Assembly (NCBI RefSeq): GCF_014235185.1
Contig: NZ_CP060131.1
Span: forward strand, 3,479,501-3,543,500
Source: Pseudonocardia petroleophila
GTDB taxonomy: Bacteria; Actinomycetota; Actinomycetes; Mycobacteriales; Pseudonocardiaceae
Direction: 5' to 3'
DNA length: 64,000 bases
Shown: one piece after another, positions 24,650 to 32,585 of the stretch
Layout: each line of letters begins with the position of its first letter
How positions within the stretch are numbered: the stretch's first letter is position 1
Notes under the pieces: generated by a model
Databases searched by the model: none
What the model was told of the DNA's origin: nothing
Seen by the model: the letters and a program-made list of their open reading frames with translations, nothing else
Translations under genes and position numbers: made by a program

Positions 24650-26053
24650 GTGACGGCCCGGGCGCTGGTCGTCGGGGCGCCGTCGTCCGGGTCCGGGAAG
24701 ACCACCGTCGCCACCGGCCTGATGGCCGCGCTGCGCCGCCGGGGGACGGTGGTGGCCCCGTTCAAGGTGGGGCCGGACTACATCGACCCCGGCTACCACA
24801 CCCTCGCCGCGGGGCGCCCCGGCCGGAACCTCGATCCCGTCCTCGTCGGACCCGACCGGGTCCTCCCGCTCGCCCGGCACGGCGCGGCGGGGGCGGGGAT
24901 CGCCGTGGTCGAGGGCGTGATGGGCCTGTTCGACGGCCGGCTGGCCGACGGGGAGGGGTCGACCGCGCAGGTCGCGGGCCTGCTGGACGCGCCGGTGGTG
25001 CTGGTCGTCGACGTGCGGGGGCAGTCGCGCAGCCTCGCCGCGGTGCTGCACGGGTTCCGGTCGTTCGACCCGGCCGTGCGCGTGGCCGGCGTGGTGCTCA
25101 ACCGCGTCGGGAGCCCGCGCCACGAGGACGTGCTGCGCGCGGCCGCCGACGAGGTGGGGCTGCCGGTGCTCGGGGCGCTGCCCCGGCGCGACGCGCTCGC
25201 GGTCCCGTCCCGGCACCTCGGGCTGGTCACCGCCGCGGAGCACGGGTCCGCGGCGCTCGCCGCCGTCGACGCGATGGCGGAGCTGGTGGCCGCGCACGTC
25301 GACCTGGACGCGGTGGTGGCGCTGGCCGCGCCGCTGCCGTCCGGGCCGGTGTGGGACCCGGCCCGCGAGGTGGCGGGCGAGGACGGACGACTCGCCGGGC
25401 GCGATCGGCAGACTCGCCGAGCCGCACCGGAGAACTCGCCGGAGGGCGGTCGGCCGGTGGTGGGGGTGTTCGGGGGAGCGGCGTTCACGTTCGGGTACGC
25501 CGAGCACGTCGAGCTGCTGGCGGCCGCGGGGGCCGAGGTCGTCGTCGTCGACCCGGTGCGCGACGGGCGGCTGCCGGACGGGACGGCCGCGCTCGTCGTG
25601 CCCGGGGGGTTCCCCGAGGAGCACGCCGCCGCGCTGAGCGCGAACGCCCCGCTGCGGGCGGCGGTGCGGCAGCTCGCTGCCGCCGGGGCCCCGGTGCACG
25701 CGGAGTGCGCCGGGCTGCTCTACCTCTGCGCCGCCCTCGACGGGTCCCCGATGTGCGGCGTCCTGCCCGCCGACGCCGCAATGACGCCGCGGCTGACCCT
25801 GGGCTACCGCGACGCCGTCGCGCTGTCGGCGTCGTCGCTGTTCGCGGCCGGGGCGCGGGTGAGCGGGCACGAGTTCCACCGCTGCGCCGTCACCCCGCGC
25901 GCCGGGACGGCCCCGGCCTGGGCCTGGCGGGGGGCCGATCCCGAGGGCTGGGTGAGCGGCGGGGTCCACGCCTCGTTCCTGCACACGCACCCCGCCGGGC
26001 ACCCGGACGCCGTCGCCGCGTTCGTCCGCGGCGCGTCGCTCGCCAGGAGGTGA
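24650..26053 (+). CDS. cobB: Cobyrinate / hydrogenobyrinate a,c-diamide synthase CobB/CbiA
   Basis: A 467-residue glutamine-dependent amidotransferase forming the a,c-diamide. The N-terminal ATPase domain begins ALVVGAPSSGSGKTTVATGL (P-loop ~residues 8-17) and contains FKVGPDYIDPGYH and GVMGLFDG. The C-terminal glutaminase has its cysteine in VHAECAGLLYL near 352 and a histidine in GHEFHR. Between the domains, at about residues 242-268, a 22-bp repeat unit of the type seen at 3857-4133 is present in three copies, adding about 22 codons (GRLAGRDRQTRRAAPENSP). The linker location may explain why this is tolerated. GTG 24650 starts 28 bases after the reductase stop. Confidence 0.94.
   Translation: MTARALVVGAPSSGSGKTTVATGLMAALRRRGTVVAPFKVGPDYIDPGYHTLAAGRPGRNLDPVLVGPDRVLPLARHGAAGAGIAVVEGVMGLFDGRLADGEGSTAQVAGLLDAPVVLVVDVRGQSRSLAAVLHGFRSFDPAVRVAGVVLNRVGSPRHEDVLRAAADEVGLPVLGALPRRDALAVPSRHLGLVTAAEHGSAALAAVDAMAELVAAHVDLDAVVALAAPLPSGPVWDPAREVAGEDGRLAGRDRQTRRAAPENSPEGGRPVVGVFGGAAFTFGYAEHVELLAAAGAEVVVVDPVRDGRLPDGTAALVVPGGFPEEHAAALSANAPLRAAVRQLAAAGAPVHAECAGLLYLCAALDGSPMCGVLPADAAMTPRLTLGYRDAVALSASSLFAAGARVSGHEFHRCAVTPRAGTAPAWAWRGADPEGWVSGGVHASFLHTHPAGHPDAVAAFVRGASLARR
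25374..25455 (-). repeat. 22-bp repeat units inside the cobB linker
   Basis: On the minus strand the units read GCGAGTTCTCCGGTGCGGCT.., GCGAGTCTGCCGATCGCGCC.. and GCGAGTCGTCCGTCCTCGCC.., each 22 bases. In plus orientation ACTCGCC recurs at 25390, 25412 and 25434. They share core and length with the array at 3857-4133. Three units equal 22 codons, so the frame of cobB is kept. Confidence 0.75.
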
Positions 26054-26073
26054 CGCACGTCTCGTCGCGGGGT

Positions 26074-26079
26074 TACCCT
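26074..26079 (+). promoter_or_regulatory. -10 element TACCCT of the patatin gene
   Basis: TACCCT fits TANNNT and would start transcription near 26086, about 20 bases before ATG 26107, which has GAGGAGG as ribosome binding site. Confidence 0.5.
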
Positions 26080-26106
26080 TCGGTAGGGCTCGACGAGGAG
26101 GTCGCC

Positions 26107-27093
26107 ATGCGCAGGTCACGTCGTCGCACGGTCGGACTGGTGCTCGGCGCCGGGGGCATCCTCGGCTCCGCCTGGACGACCGGGATGCTCGCCGCGCTGG
26201 CCCCGCGCCTGGACCGGTCCCTCGGCGACCTGGACCTCGTCGTGGGCACGAGCGCCGGCAGCATCCTGGGTGCCGCCCTGCGCTGCGGGATGACCGTCGA
26301 CGAGCTGCTCGCCCACCAGCACGGCGACCACGTCGCCGACGCGGTGCCCGACGCCGCCGTCCTCGAGCGCGAGTCCGGCGACGGCCTCCCGCCGATCCCG
26401 CGGCCGTGGATCGGCTCGCCCCGGCTGCTCGCCACCGCGCTGACCCGTCCGGGCACGGTCGACCCGGTCGTCGCCGCGTCCGGGCTGCTCCCGGCGGGGC
26501 GGGGGCGGATGGGGTCGCTGATCGGGATGGTCGCGGGCCTGCAGACCCGCGCGGGCGTCACCACCGACGGCTGGGTGCCCGGGCCGCCGCTGTGGATCGC
26601 CGCCGTCGACTACGACTCCGGCCAGCGCGTCGTGTTCGGCCGCGATGGCGCGCCGCCGTCGACGGTCGGGGAGGCCGTGCTCGCGTCGTGCTCGATCCCG
26701 GGGTGGTTCACCCCGCAGGTGATCGACGGGCGCCGCTACGTCGATGGGGCGGTGTCGTCGAGCACGTCGGTCGCGCTGCTGGCCCGGCCGGGCGCCCCCG
26801 CGCTCGACGAGGTCTACGTGCTCGCCCCGATGGCGAGCCACGTCGCCGACCGCCCGCGCGACCCCCTCGCCGTGGCCGAGCGCGCGATGCGCCGGGTGCT
26901 CACCCGCTGGCTCGACGCTGAGGTCGCCGAGCTGCGGGCGACCGGTGCGCAGGTCACGGTGCTCACCCCGGGCCCGGCCGACCTGGCCGCGATGGGCGGC
27001 AACCTGATGAACCCCCGCCGTCGCGACCGGGTGCTGGAGACCTCGCTGGAGACCTCGGTGGCGGCCCTGTCGGCCCCGGCCTCGGCCGCCTGA
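26107..27093 (+). CDS. Patatin-like phospholipase
   Basis: A 328-residue patatin-domain acyl hydrolase. The oxyanion-hole glycines are in LGAGGILGS (residues ~13-21), the nucleophile elbow is GTSAGS with Ser49, and the dyad aspartate is in YVDGAVSS near residue 216. No signal peptide. Bacterial members act on phospholipids or other acyl esters; the target is unknown. It has its own promoter and good ribosome binding site, so although it lies between cobB and cobM it is probably not a pathway enzyme. Confidence 0.88.
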   Translation: MRRSRRRTVGLVLGAGGILGSAWTTGMLAALAPRLDRSLGDLDLVVGTSAGSILGAALRCGMTVDELLAHQHGDHVADAVPDAAVLERESGDGLPPIPRPWIGSPRLLATALTRPGTVDPVVAASGLLPAGRGRMGSLIGMVAGLQTRAGVTTDGWVPGPPLWIAAVDYDSGQRVVFGRDGAPPSTVGEAVLASCSIPGWFTPQVIDGRRYVDGAVSSSTSVALLARPGAPALDEVYVLAPMASHVADRPRDPLAVAERAMRRVLTRWLDAEVAELRATGAQVTVLTPGPADLAAMGGNLMNPRRRDRVLETSLETSVAALSAPASAA

Positions 27094-27165
27094 CCCCTCC
27101 GTCTGTGCGCCGGCTCATGCCCCCGAGCGGCTCGATCGGCCCGACGGTGGGTGACACTGTCCGGC

Positions 27166-27981
27166 GTGAAGCAGGGAAGTGTGTCCTTCGTCGGAGCCGG
27201 GCCCGGGGCGGCCGACCTCATCACGCTGCGCGGGGCGCGGCGGATCGCCGAGGCCGACGTCGTGGTCTGGGCGGCGTCGCTGGTGATGGAGGAGTGCGTC
27301 GTCGAGCACGCGCGCGCCGACGCCGAGCTCGTCGACTCCTCCCAGATCGCCCACGAGGACGTCCTCGCCCTCTACCGCCGCGCCGCCGCCGAGGGGCTCG
27401 CCGTCGCGCGGGTGCACTCCGGTGACCCGTCGCTGTGGGGCGCGGTGCAGGAGCAGTACGACGCGGCCGTCGAGATCGGGCTCGCCGTCGAGATCGTGCC
27501 CGGCGTCTCGGCGTTCGGGGCCGCCGCCGCCGCGGCGGGGCGGGAGCTGACGATCCCGGAGGTCGCGCAGTCGGTCGTGCTGTGCCGGCTCGAGGGCGGC
27601 AAGACCCCGATGCCCGAGCGCGAGAAGCTGCGCGAGTTCGCCCGGCACGGCACCACGATGGCGATCTTCCTGTCCGCGGCCCGGACCTCGCAGATGGTCG
27701 ACGAGCTGCGCGCGGGCGGCTACCCCGACGACACCCCGGTCGTCGTCGCCTACCGCACCACCTGGCCCGACGAGCAGACCATCCGCTGCCGCCTCGACGA
27801 GGTCGAGGGCGTGTGCAAGGAGCGCAAGCTCTGGCGCCAGACGCTGTTCCTGGTCGGGGCGGCGCTCGGGGCGAAGGGGACGCGCAGCCACCTCTACCAC
27901 GCGGGCCACTTCCACACCTTCCGCAAGCCCGACGCGGAGGCCCGGCGCGCGCTGCGCGCCGCCCGATCCGCGACCCCGTGA
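27166..27981 (+). CDS. cobM: Precorrin-4 C11-methyltransferase CobM/CbiF
   Basis: A 271-residue SAM-dependent uroporphyrinogen-methylase-fold enzyme. [19 protein letters not shown] at the start, ARVHSGDPSLWGAVQEQ, EIVPGVSAFGAAAAAAGRELTIPEVAQSVVLCRLEG and TMAIFLSAARTSQMV are the diagnostic CobM/CbiF segments. It methylates C11 of precorrin-4 (or cobalt-precorrin-4). I use GTG 27166; CACTGT ends 5 bases upstream and no ribosome binding site is visible, so the start may be leaderless. GTG 27151 is an in-frame alternative. cobL follows after 112 bases. Confidence 0.94.
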   Translation: MKQGSVSFVGAGPGAADLITLRGARRIAEADVVVWAASLVMEECVVEHARADAELVDSSQIAHEDVLALYRRAAAEGLAVARVHSGDPSLWGAVQEQYDAAVEIGLAVEIVPGVSAFGAAAAAAGRELTIPEVAQSVVLCRLEGGKTPMPEREKLREFARHGTTMAIFLSAARTSQMVDELRAGGYPDDTPVVVAYRTTWPDEQTIRCRLDEVEGVCKERKLWRQTLFLVGAALGAKGTRSHLYHAGHFHTFRKPDAEARRALRAARSATP

Positions 27982-28093
27982 CCCCTGTCCTCGCGGGTCG
28001 CCGGTGCTCGGTCGCCGAGTCGCCGGCGCCCCGTCCGTGCCGGTGCGGCGGCCGGGGCCCGGACACCGGCGCGCGTGGTCGGGGTGGTGCCGC

Positions 28094-29251
28094 GTGCTGA
28101 CCGTCGTCGGGATCGACGGGGGCCCGCTGCCACCCGGGGCGGTCGAGGCGCTGGCCGGCGCGGAGGTCGTCACCGGCGCCGCCCGCTACCTGCACCTCGC
28201 CCCCGCCTCGGCCGAGCGGGTCGAGATGGGGCCGGTCGACGCCGCGCTCGCGGCGCTCGCCGGGCGCCGCGCCGTCGTGCTGGCCAGCGGCGACCCGGGC
28301 TTCTTCGGGATCGTCCGGCTGCTCCGGGCGCGGGGGTTCGCCCCGGCCGTGCTGCCGGCGTGCTCGGCGGTGCAGCGGGCGTTCGCGCGCATCGGGCGGC
28401 CGTGGGACGACGTCGCGGTGGTCAGCGCGCACGGCCGCGCGCTCGGGCCCGCGGTCAACCTCTGCCGCGCCCATCCGGCCGTCGCCGTGCTCACCGCACC
28501 CGGTGCCGGGCCCGCCGAGATCGGGGCGGCCCTGCACGGCTGGGACCGCACGCTCGTCGTCGCCGAGGACCTGGACGGGCCCGCCGAGCAGGTCACGACC
28601 GTGACCCCGCAGCAGGCCGCCTCCCGCAGCTGGCGCGACCCGAACGTCGTGCTCTGCCTGCGCGACCCCTCCGCTGTGCCCGAGGTGGGCTGGCGGGCCG
28701 GGGGCGCCCCGGCTGCCGGGTGGGCGCTGCCCGAGTCCGCGTTCGAGCACCGCGCCGGGATGATCACCAAGGCCGAGGTGCGGGCGCTCGCGCTGGCCCG
28801 GCTCGCCCCGGCCCCGGGCCGGCTGATCTGGGACGTCGGGTCCGGCTCCGGCGCCGTCGCCGTCGAGTGCGCCCGGCTCGGGGCCGCGGTGGTCGCGGTC
28901 GAGCGCCGCGCCGACGACGTCGAGCGCATCCGCGCCAACGCCGCCGCCCACGGCGTCGACGTGCGGGTGGTGCAGGGGGAGGCCCCGGCCGCGCTCGCGG
29001 ACCTCCCGCGCCCCGACGCCGTGTTCGTCGGCGGGGGCGGGCCCGACGTGGTGGCGGCGGTCGCCGGGGCGCCGCGCGTCGTCGTCGCCCTCGCCGCGCT
29101 GGACCGGCTGGCCCCCACCCGGCACGCCCTGCGCGACCACCGCGTCGAGGGCGTCCAGCTCGCCGCGTCCCGGCTCGCCGACCTGCCCGACGGCACCGTC
29201 CGCCTCGCCGCCACCAACCCGATAATCCTGCTCTGGGGAGAGACCACATGA
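28094..29251 (+). CDS. cobL: Precorrin-6Y C5,15-methyltransferase (decarboxylating) CobL
   Basis: A 385-residue bifunctional enzyme with two domains. Residues 1-190 are CbiE-like (VVGIDGGPLPPGAVEALAGAEVVTGAARYL; LASGDPGFFGIVRLL; DDVAVVSAHGR). Residues ~210-385 are CbiT-like with FEHRAGMITKAEVRALALARL and the SAM site WDVGSGSGAVAVECA. Together they methylate C5 and C15 and decarboxylate the C12 side chain. The frame is open from 28004, but GTG 28094 starts the conserved domain. The TGA overlaps the ATG of the next gene (ATGA). Confidence 0.93.
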   Translation: MLTVVGIDGGPLPPGAVEALAGAEVVTGAARYLHLAPASAERVEMGPVDAALAALAGRRAVVLASGDPGFFGIVRLLRARGFAPAVLPACSAVQRAFARIGRPWDDVAVVSAHGRALGPAVNLCRAHPAVAVLTAPGAGPAEIGAALHGWDRTLVVAEDLDGPAEQVTTVTPQQAASRSWRDPNVVLCLRDPSAVPEVGWRAGGAPAAGWALPESAFEHRAGMITKAEVRALALARLAPAPGRLIWDVGSGSGAVAVECARLGAAVVAVERRADDVERIRANAAAHGVDVRVVQGEAPAALADLPRPDAVFVGGGGPDVVAAVAGAPRVVVALAALDRLAPTRHALRDHRVEGVQLAASRLADLPDGTVRLAATNPIILLWGETT

Positions 29252-30909
29252 TCGCGCTGTTCGCCGTCACCGACGCCGGGCGCCGGGCCGCCGCCGAGGT
29301 GGCGCCCGTGCTCGGGGCCGAGGTCCGGGCGCTCGACGAGCTGGCGGGGCTGTGGCCGGACCTCGACGGCGCCGTGTTCTTCCTCGCCACCGGCGCGACC
29401 GTCCGGCTCGTCGCGCCCCTGCTCGCCGACAAGCGCACCGACCCCGGCGTGGTCTGCGTCGACGAGGCCCGCCGGTTCGCGGTCGCGCTGTGCGGCGGCC
29501 ACGAGGGCGGGGCCAACGCGCTCGCCGCCCGGGTCGCGACCGTGCTCGGCGCCGAGCCGGTGGTCACCACCGCCTCCGACGCCGCCGGCTCCACCGGCCT
29601 CGACGAGCTCGCCGCGGTCCTCGACGCCGAGATCGACGGCGACGCGGCCGCCGCGGGCACCGCCCTGCTCGACGGCACCGCGCTCGTCGAGAACCCGCTG
29701 GGCTTCCCGCTGCCCCCGCTCCCGCCCCTGCGCGGCGAGCCCCGGCACACCATCACGATCAGCGACCGCGCCGCCCCCGGCGCCGCCCCGGCGTGGACGG
29801 TGCTGGTGCCGAAGACGCTGGTCGTCGGCGTCGGGAGCGCCCGCGGGGTCACCCCGGACGCGGTCGCCGCGACGCTGCGCCGCGTCGAGACCGAGTTCGG
29901 GTTCGACCTGCGGGCCGTGCGGGCGGTCGCGTCGGTCGACCTCAAGGCCGACGAGGCCGGCATCCTCGCCGCGATCGCGCCGCACACCCTGCACACCTAC
30001 GCCGCGGGCGTGCTGGCCGGCGTCGAGGTGCCCAACCCCAGCGAGGTCGTGCGGGCCGAGGTGGGCACGGCGAGCGTCGCCGAGGCCGCGGCGCTGCACC
30101 ACGCAGGCCCGGGCGCCGAGCTCGTCGTCGAGAAGATCAAGGGCGACAACGTGACCGTCGCCGTCGCCCGGGTGCGCCCGCGCGGGCGGCTGGCGATCGT
30201 CGGCCTCGGTCCGGGCGCGGCCGACCTGCGGGTGCCGCGTGCCGACGCCGAGCTGCGGCGGGCCTCGATCGTGGTGGGGCTCGACCAGTACGTCGACCAG
30301 GTGCGCCACCTGCTGCGCCCCGGCACCGAGCTGCGCGTCAGCGGTCTGGGCGAGGAGGAGCAGCGCGCCGCCGACGCCGTCGCGCTGGCCGCGAAGGGGC
30401 ACGCGGTCGCCCTGATCGGCTCCGGCGACGCCGGGATCTACGCCATGGCCAGCCCCGCGCTGGAGGGGGCCGGGGCCGACATCGACGTCGTCGGGGTGCC
30501 GGGGGTGACCGCGGCGCTGTCGTCGTCGGCGCTGCTCGGGGCCCCGCTCGGGCACGACCACGTGCTCATCTCGCTGTCGGACCTGCACACCCCGTGGCCC
30601 GTCATCGAGCAGCGCGTGGCCGCTGCGGCGGCCGCCGACCTCGTCACCGTGTTCTACAACCCGCGCAGCCGCGACCGGCACTGGCAGCTCGGCGCCGCGA
30701 TCGACGCGTTCCGGACGCACCGCCCGCCGCAGACGCCGGTGGGGGCGGTGCGGCAGTCCGGGCGCGCCGGGCAGCGGGTGTGGACCGCGCCGCTGGCCGA
30801 GTTCGACCCGGCGGAGGTGGACATGCTCACGACGGTGGTCGTCGGGTCGAGCACCACCCGGATGGTGGCGGGGCGGATGGTCACCCCGCGCGGCTACCGC
30901 TGGAGCTGA
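29248..30909 (+). CDS. cobJ: CbiG-CobJ fusion: cobalt-precorrin-5A hydrolase / precorrin-3B C17-methyltransferase
   Basis: A 553-residue two-domain protein. Residues ~1-305 are CbiG-like (FLATGATVRLVAPLLADKRTDPGVVCVDEARRFAVALCGGHEGGANALA; VVGVGSARGVTP; SVDLKADEAGILAAIA), the hydrolase that opens the delta-lactone and releases acetaldehyde in the early-cobalt route. Residues ~310-553 are CobJ/CbiH-like (LAIVGLGPGAADL; LIGSGDAGIYAMASPALE; FYNPRSRDRHWQL), the ring-contracting C17 methyltransferase. The fusion joins successive steps. ATG 29248 overlaps the cobL stop. CbiG is expected in the anaerobic branch, which contrasts with CobN elsewhere in the window. Confidence 0.92.
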   Translation: MIALFAVTDAGRRAAAEVAPVLGAEVRALDELAGLWPDLDGAVFFLATGATVRLVAPLLADKRTDPGVVCVDEARRFAVALCGGHEGGANALAARVATVLGAEPVVTTASDAAGSTGLDELAAVLDAEIDGDAAAAGTALLDGTALVENPLGFPLPPLPPLRGEPRHTITISDRAAPGAAPAWTVLVPKTLVVGVGSARGVTPDAVAATLRRVETEFGFDLRAVRAVASVDLKADEAGILAAIAPHTLHTYAAGVLAGVEVPNPSEVVRAEVGTASVAEAAALHHAGPGAELVVEKIKGDNVTVAVARVRPRGRLAIVGLGPGAADLRVPRADAELRRASIVVGLDQYVDQVRHLLRPGTELRVSGLGEEEQRAADAVALAAKGHAVALIGSGDAGIYAMASPALEGAGADIDVVGVPGVTAALSSSALLGAPLGHDHVLISLSDLHTPWPVIEQRVAAAAAADLVTVFYNPRSRDRHWQLGAAIDAFRTHRPPQTPVGAVRQSGRAGQRVWTAPLAEFDPAEVDMLTTVVVGSSTTRMVAGRMVTPRGYRWS

Positions 30910-30959
30910 CCGGTCTGTCGGCCCCCTCACGGTCCACCGCCGCCCCGCGCCGCCCGGGT

Positions 30960-30965
30960 TAGGGT
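30960..30965 (+). promoter_or_regulatory. -10 element TAGGGT for the first B12 riboswitch transcript
   Basis: TAGGGT fits TANNNT. Transcription would begin near 30969-30972, exactly where stem P1 of the riboswitch starts. Confidence 0.5.
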
Positions 30966-30968
30966 GTC

Positions 30969-31058
30969 GGCGAGACTGCGCGGGAACCCGGTGCCACTCC
31001 GGGGCGGTCCCGCCACTGTGACCCCTGACCGAGGGGGAGCCAGACCCCGCGCGTCGCC
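30969..31058 (+). promoter_or_regulatory. Cobalamin riboswitch upstream of cobH-cbiX-cysG
   Basis: A B12-box RNA. Stem P1 pairs GGCGA (30969-30973) with TCGCC (31054-31058) and GCGCGGG (30978-30984) with CCCGCGC (31046-31052). The conserved core GCCACTG lies at 31012-31018 and AGCCAGAC at 31038-31045, with GGTGCCACTCCGG in between. The ribosome binding site GGGGAGGAG of cobH lies about 35 bases downstream, so control is probably at translation initiation. High adenosylcobalamin should reduce expression of the downstream genes. Confidence 0.9.
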
Positions 31059-31104
31059 ACCACCACCGCCGCACCGGGCGAGGAACACCCGGGGAGGAGC
31101 AGCC

Positions 31105-31677
31105 GTGCGCACCGTGCACCCCATCGAGACCGAGTCCTACGCCATCCTGCGCACCCGGCTCGACACCGCCGATCTCCCGCCGCTCACCCGCGCGGTCGTC
31201 GAGCGGATCGTGCACACCACCGCCGACCCCACCTGGGCCGGCGACCTGGTCTGCGACGAGGACGCCCTGCGCGCCGGCCGCGCCGCCCTGCTGGCGGGCG
31301 CACCGCTGATCACGGACGTGCGGATGGTCGCCGTCGGGATCACCGCCCGCCCGTCGACGGTCGCGCTCGACCTCGCCCCCGTCGCCGACGCGGGGCTGAC
31401 GCGCTCGGCCACCGGCATCCGCGCCGCCGCCGCGCTGCACCCCGAGGGCGCGGTCTGGGCGATCGGCAACGCCCCCACCGCGCTCGACGAGCTGCTGCGC
31501 ACCGGCGTGCGGAGCCCGCTGGTGATCGGGCTGCCGGTCGGGTTCGTGGGCTCGGTCGCGGCGAAGGCCGCCCTGCGCTCCGCCGGGTGGCCGGCGGTCT
31601 CGAACCGTTCCGAACGAGGTGGGGCCGCCGCCGCGGCCGCCGCCGTCAACGCGCTGCTCTACACGGAGGACCGATGA
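31105..31677 (+). CDS. cobH: Precorrin-8X methylmutase CobH/CbiC
   Basis: A 190-residue enzyme that moves the methyl group from C11 to C12 to give hydrogenobyrinic (or cobyrinic) acid. HPIETESYAILRTRL at the start and ERIVHTTADP, whose histidine (about residue 36) corresponds to the catalytic histidine, identify the family; GNAPTALDELL and GLPVGFVGSVAAKAAL are the later conserved segments. GTG 31105 follows GGGGAGGAGC. It is the first gene behind the first B12 riboswitch and overlaps cbiX (ATGA). Confidence 0.94.
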   Translation: MRTVHPIETESYAILRTRLDTADLPPLTRAVVERIVHTTADPTWAGDLVCDEDALRAGRAALLAGAPLITDVRMVAVGITARPSTVALDLAPVADAGLTRSATGIRAAAALHPEGAVWAIGNAPTALDELLRTGVRSPLVIGLPVGFVGSVAAKAALRSAGWPAVSNRSERGGAAAAAAAVNALLYTEDR

Positions 31678-32585
31678 ACCCGCCCCTGATGCTCGCCGGC
31701 CACGGCACGGTCGACGCCGCGGGGGTGGCGGAGTTCGTCGCCTTCACCGAGCGCCTGCGCACCCTGCTCGCCGCCGAGGGCGTCGACGTCGACGGCGGGT
31801 TCATCGAGCTCTCGCAGCCCACCGTGCACGAGGCGTGGTCGCGGCTCACCGAGCGCGGTCACACCCACCGCGCCGCCGTGCCGATGGTCCTGGTCGGCGC
31901 CGGGCACGCGAAGGGCGACATCCCCGCCGCGCTGGAGCGCGAGGTGCGCCGCGAGCCCGGCACCAGCTACGCCTTCGGCCGCCCGCTCGGCCCGCACCCG
32001 GTGCTGCTGGAGATCCTGGCGACGCGGATCGCCGAGGTCGCGCCCGCCGGGGGCACCGCGGTGCTGCTGGTCGGGCGCGGGTCCACCGACCCGGACGCGA
32101 ACGCCGAGGTCGCGAAGGTCGCGCGGCTGCTGCAGGAGGGTCGCGACTACGACTTCGTCGAGCCCGCGTTCGTCTCCCTCGCGAAGCCCGACGTCGCCTC
32201 CGGCCTCGCGCGCTGCCGGGCGCTGGGCGCGACCCGCGTCGTCGTCGCCCCGTACTTCCTGTTCGACGGGGTGCTGCCGCGCCGCGTCGTCGACCAGGCC
32301 GCCGCGTTCGCCGCCGACCACCCGGACGTCGACGTCCGCAGCGCCGGGTACCTGGGCGACACCGCGGAGCTCGCCGGGCTCGTCGTCGAGCGCTACCGCG
32401 AGGCGCTGCACGGTGACATCCGGATGAACTGCGACACCTGCGCCTACCGGGTGCTGCTGCCCGGTTTCGAGGACAAGCTCGGCGCCCCGCAGACCCCGCA
32501 CCACCACCCCGACGACCCCTCGACGGGCCACGGGCACGGCCACGGCCACGCGCACGGACACGCCGCCCCGGTGGCGGGAGAGTGA
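31674..32585 (+). CDS. cbiX: CbiX-type sirohydrochlorin cobaltochelatase with His-rich tail
   Basis: A 303-residue class II chelatase of the long form with two half-domains. The metal-binding histidines are in MLAGHGT near the start and VGAGHAKGDIP near residue 80; VAPYFLFDGVLPRRV marks the second half. NCDTCAYR near residue 247 is a cysteine pair seen in some long CbiX proteins. The end is a histidine-rich string (HHHP ... GHGHGHGHAHGH), probably for metal binding or storage. CbiX inserts cobalt into sirohydrochlorin, though SirB-type iron use for siroheme is possible. It overlaps cobH and cysG by 4 bases each. Confidence 0.9.
   Translation: MNPPLMLAGHGTVDAAGVAEFVAFTERLRTLLAAEGVDVDGGFIELSQPTVHEAWSRLTERGHTHRAAVPMVLVGAGHAKGDIPAALEREVRREPGTSYAFGRPLGPHPVLLEILATRIAEVAPAGGTAVLLVGRGSTDPDANAEVAKVARLLQEGRDYDFVEPAFVSLAKPDVASGLARCRALGATRVVVAPYFLFDGVLPRRVVDQAAAFAADHPDVDVRSAGYLGDTAELAGLVVERYREALHGDIRMNCDTCAYRVLLPGFEDKLGAPQTPHHHPDDPSTGHGHGHGHAHGHAAPVAGE

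Noticed and set aside
26107-27093. Patatin as a cobalamin pathway enzyme.
   Set aside because: It has its own promoter and ribosome binding site, and there is no known lipase step in the pathway.
28186-31440. A 1084-codon minus-strand frame opposite cobL, cbiG-cobJ and cobH.
   Set aside because: Its composition is that of antisense GC-rich DNA; the plus-strand genes have clear family motifs.
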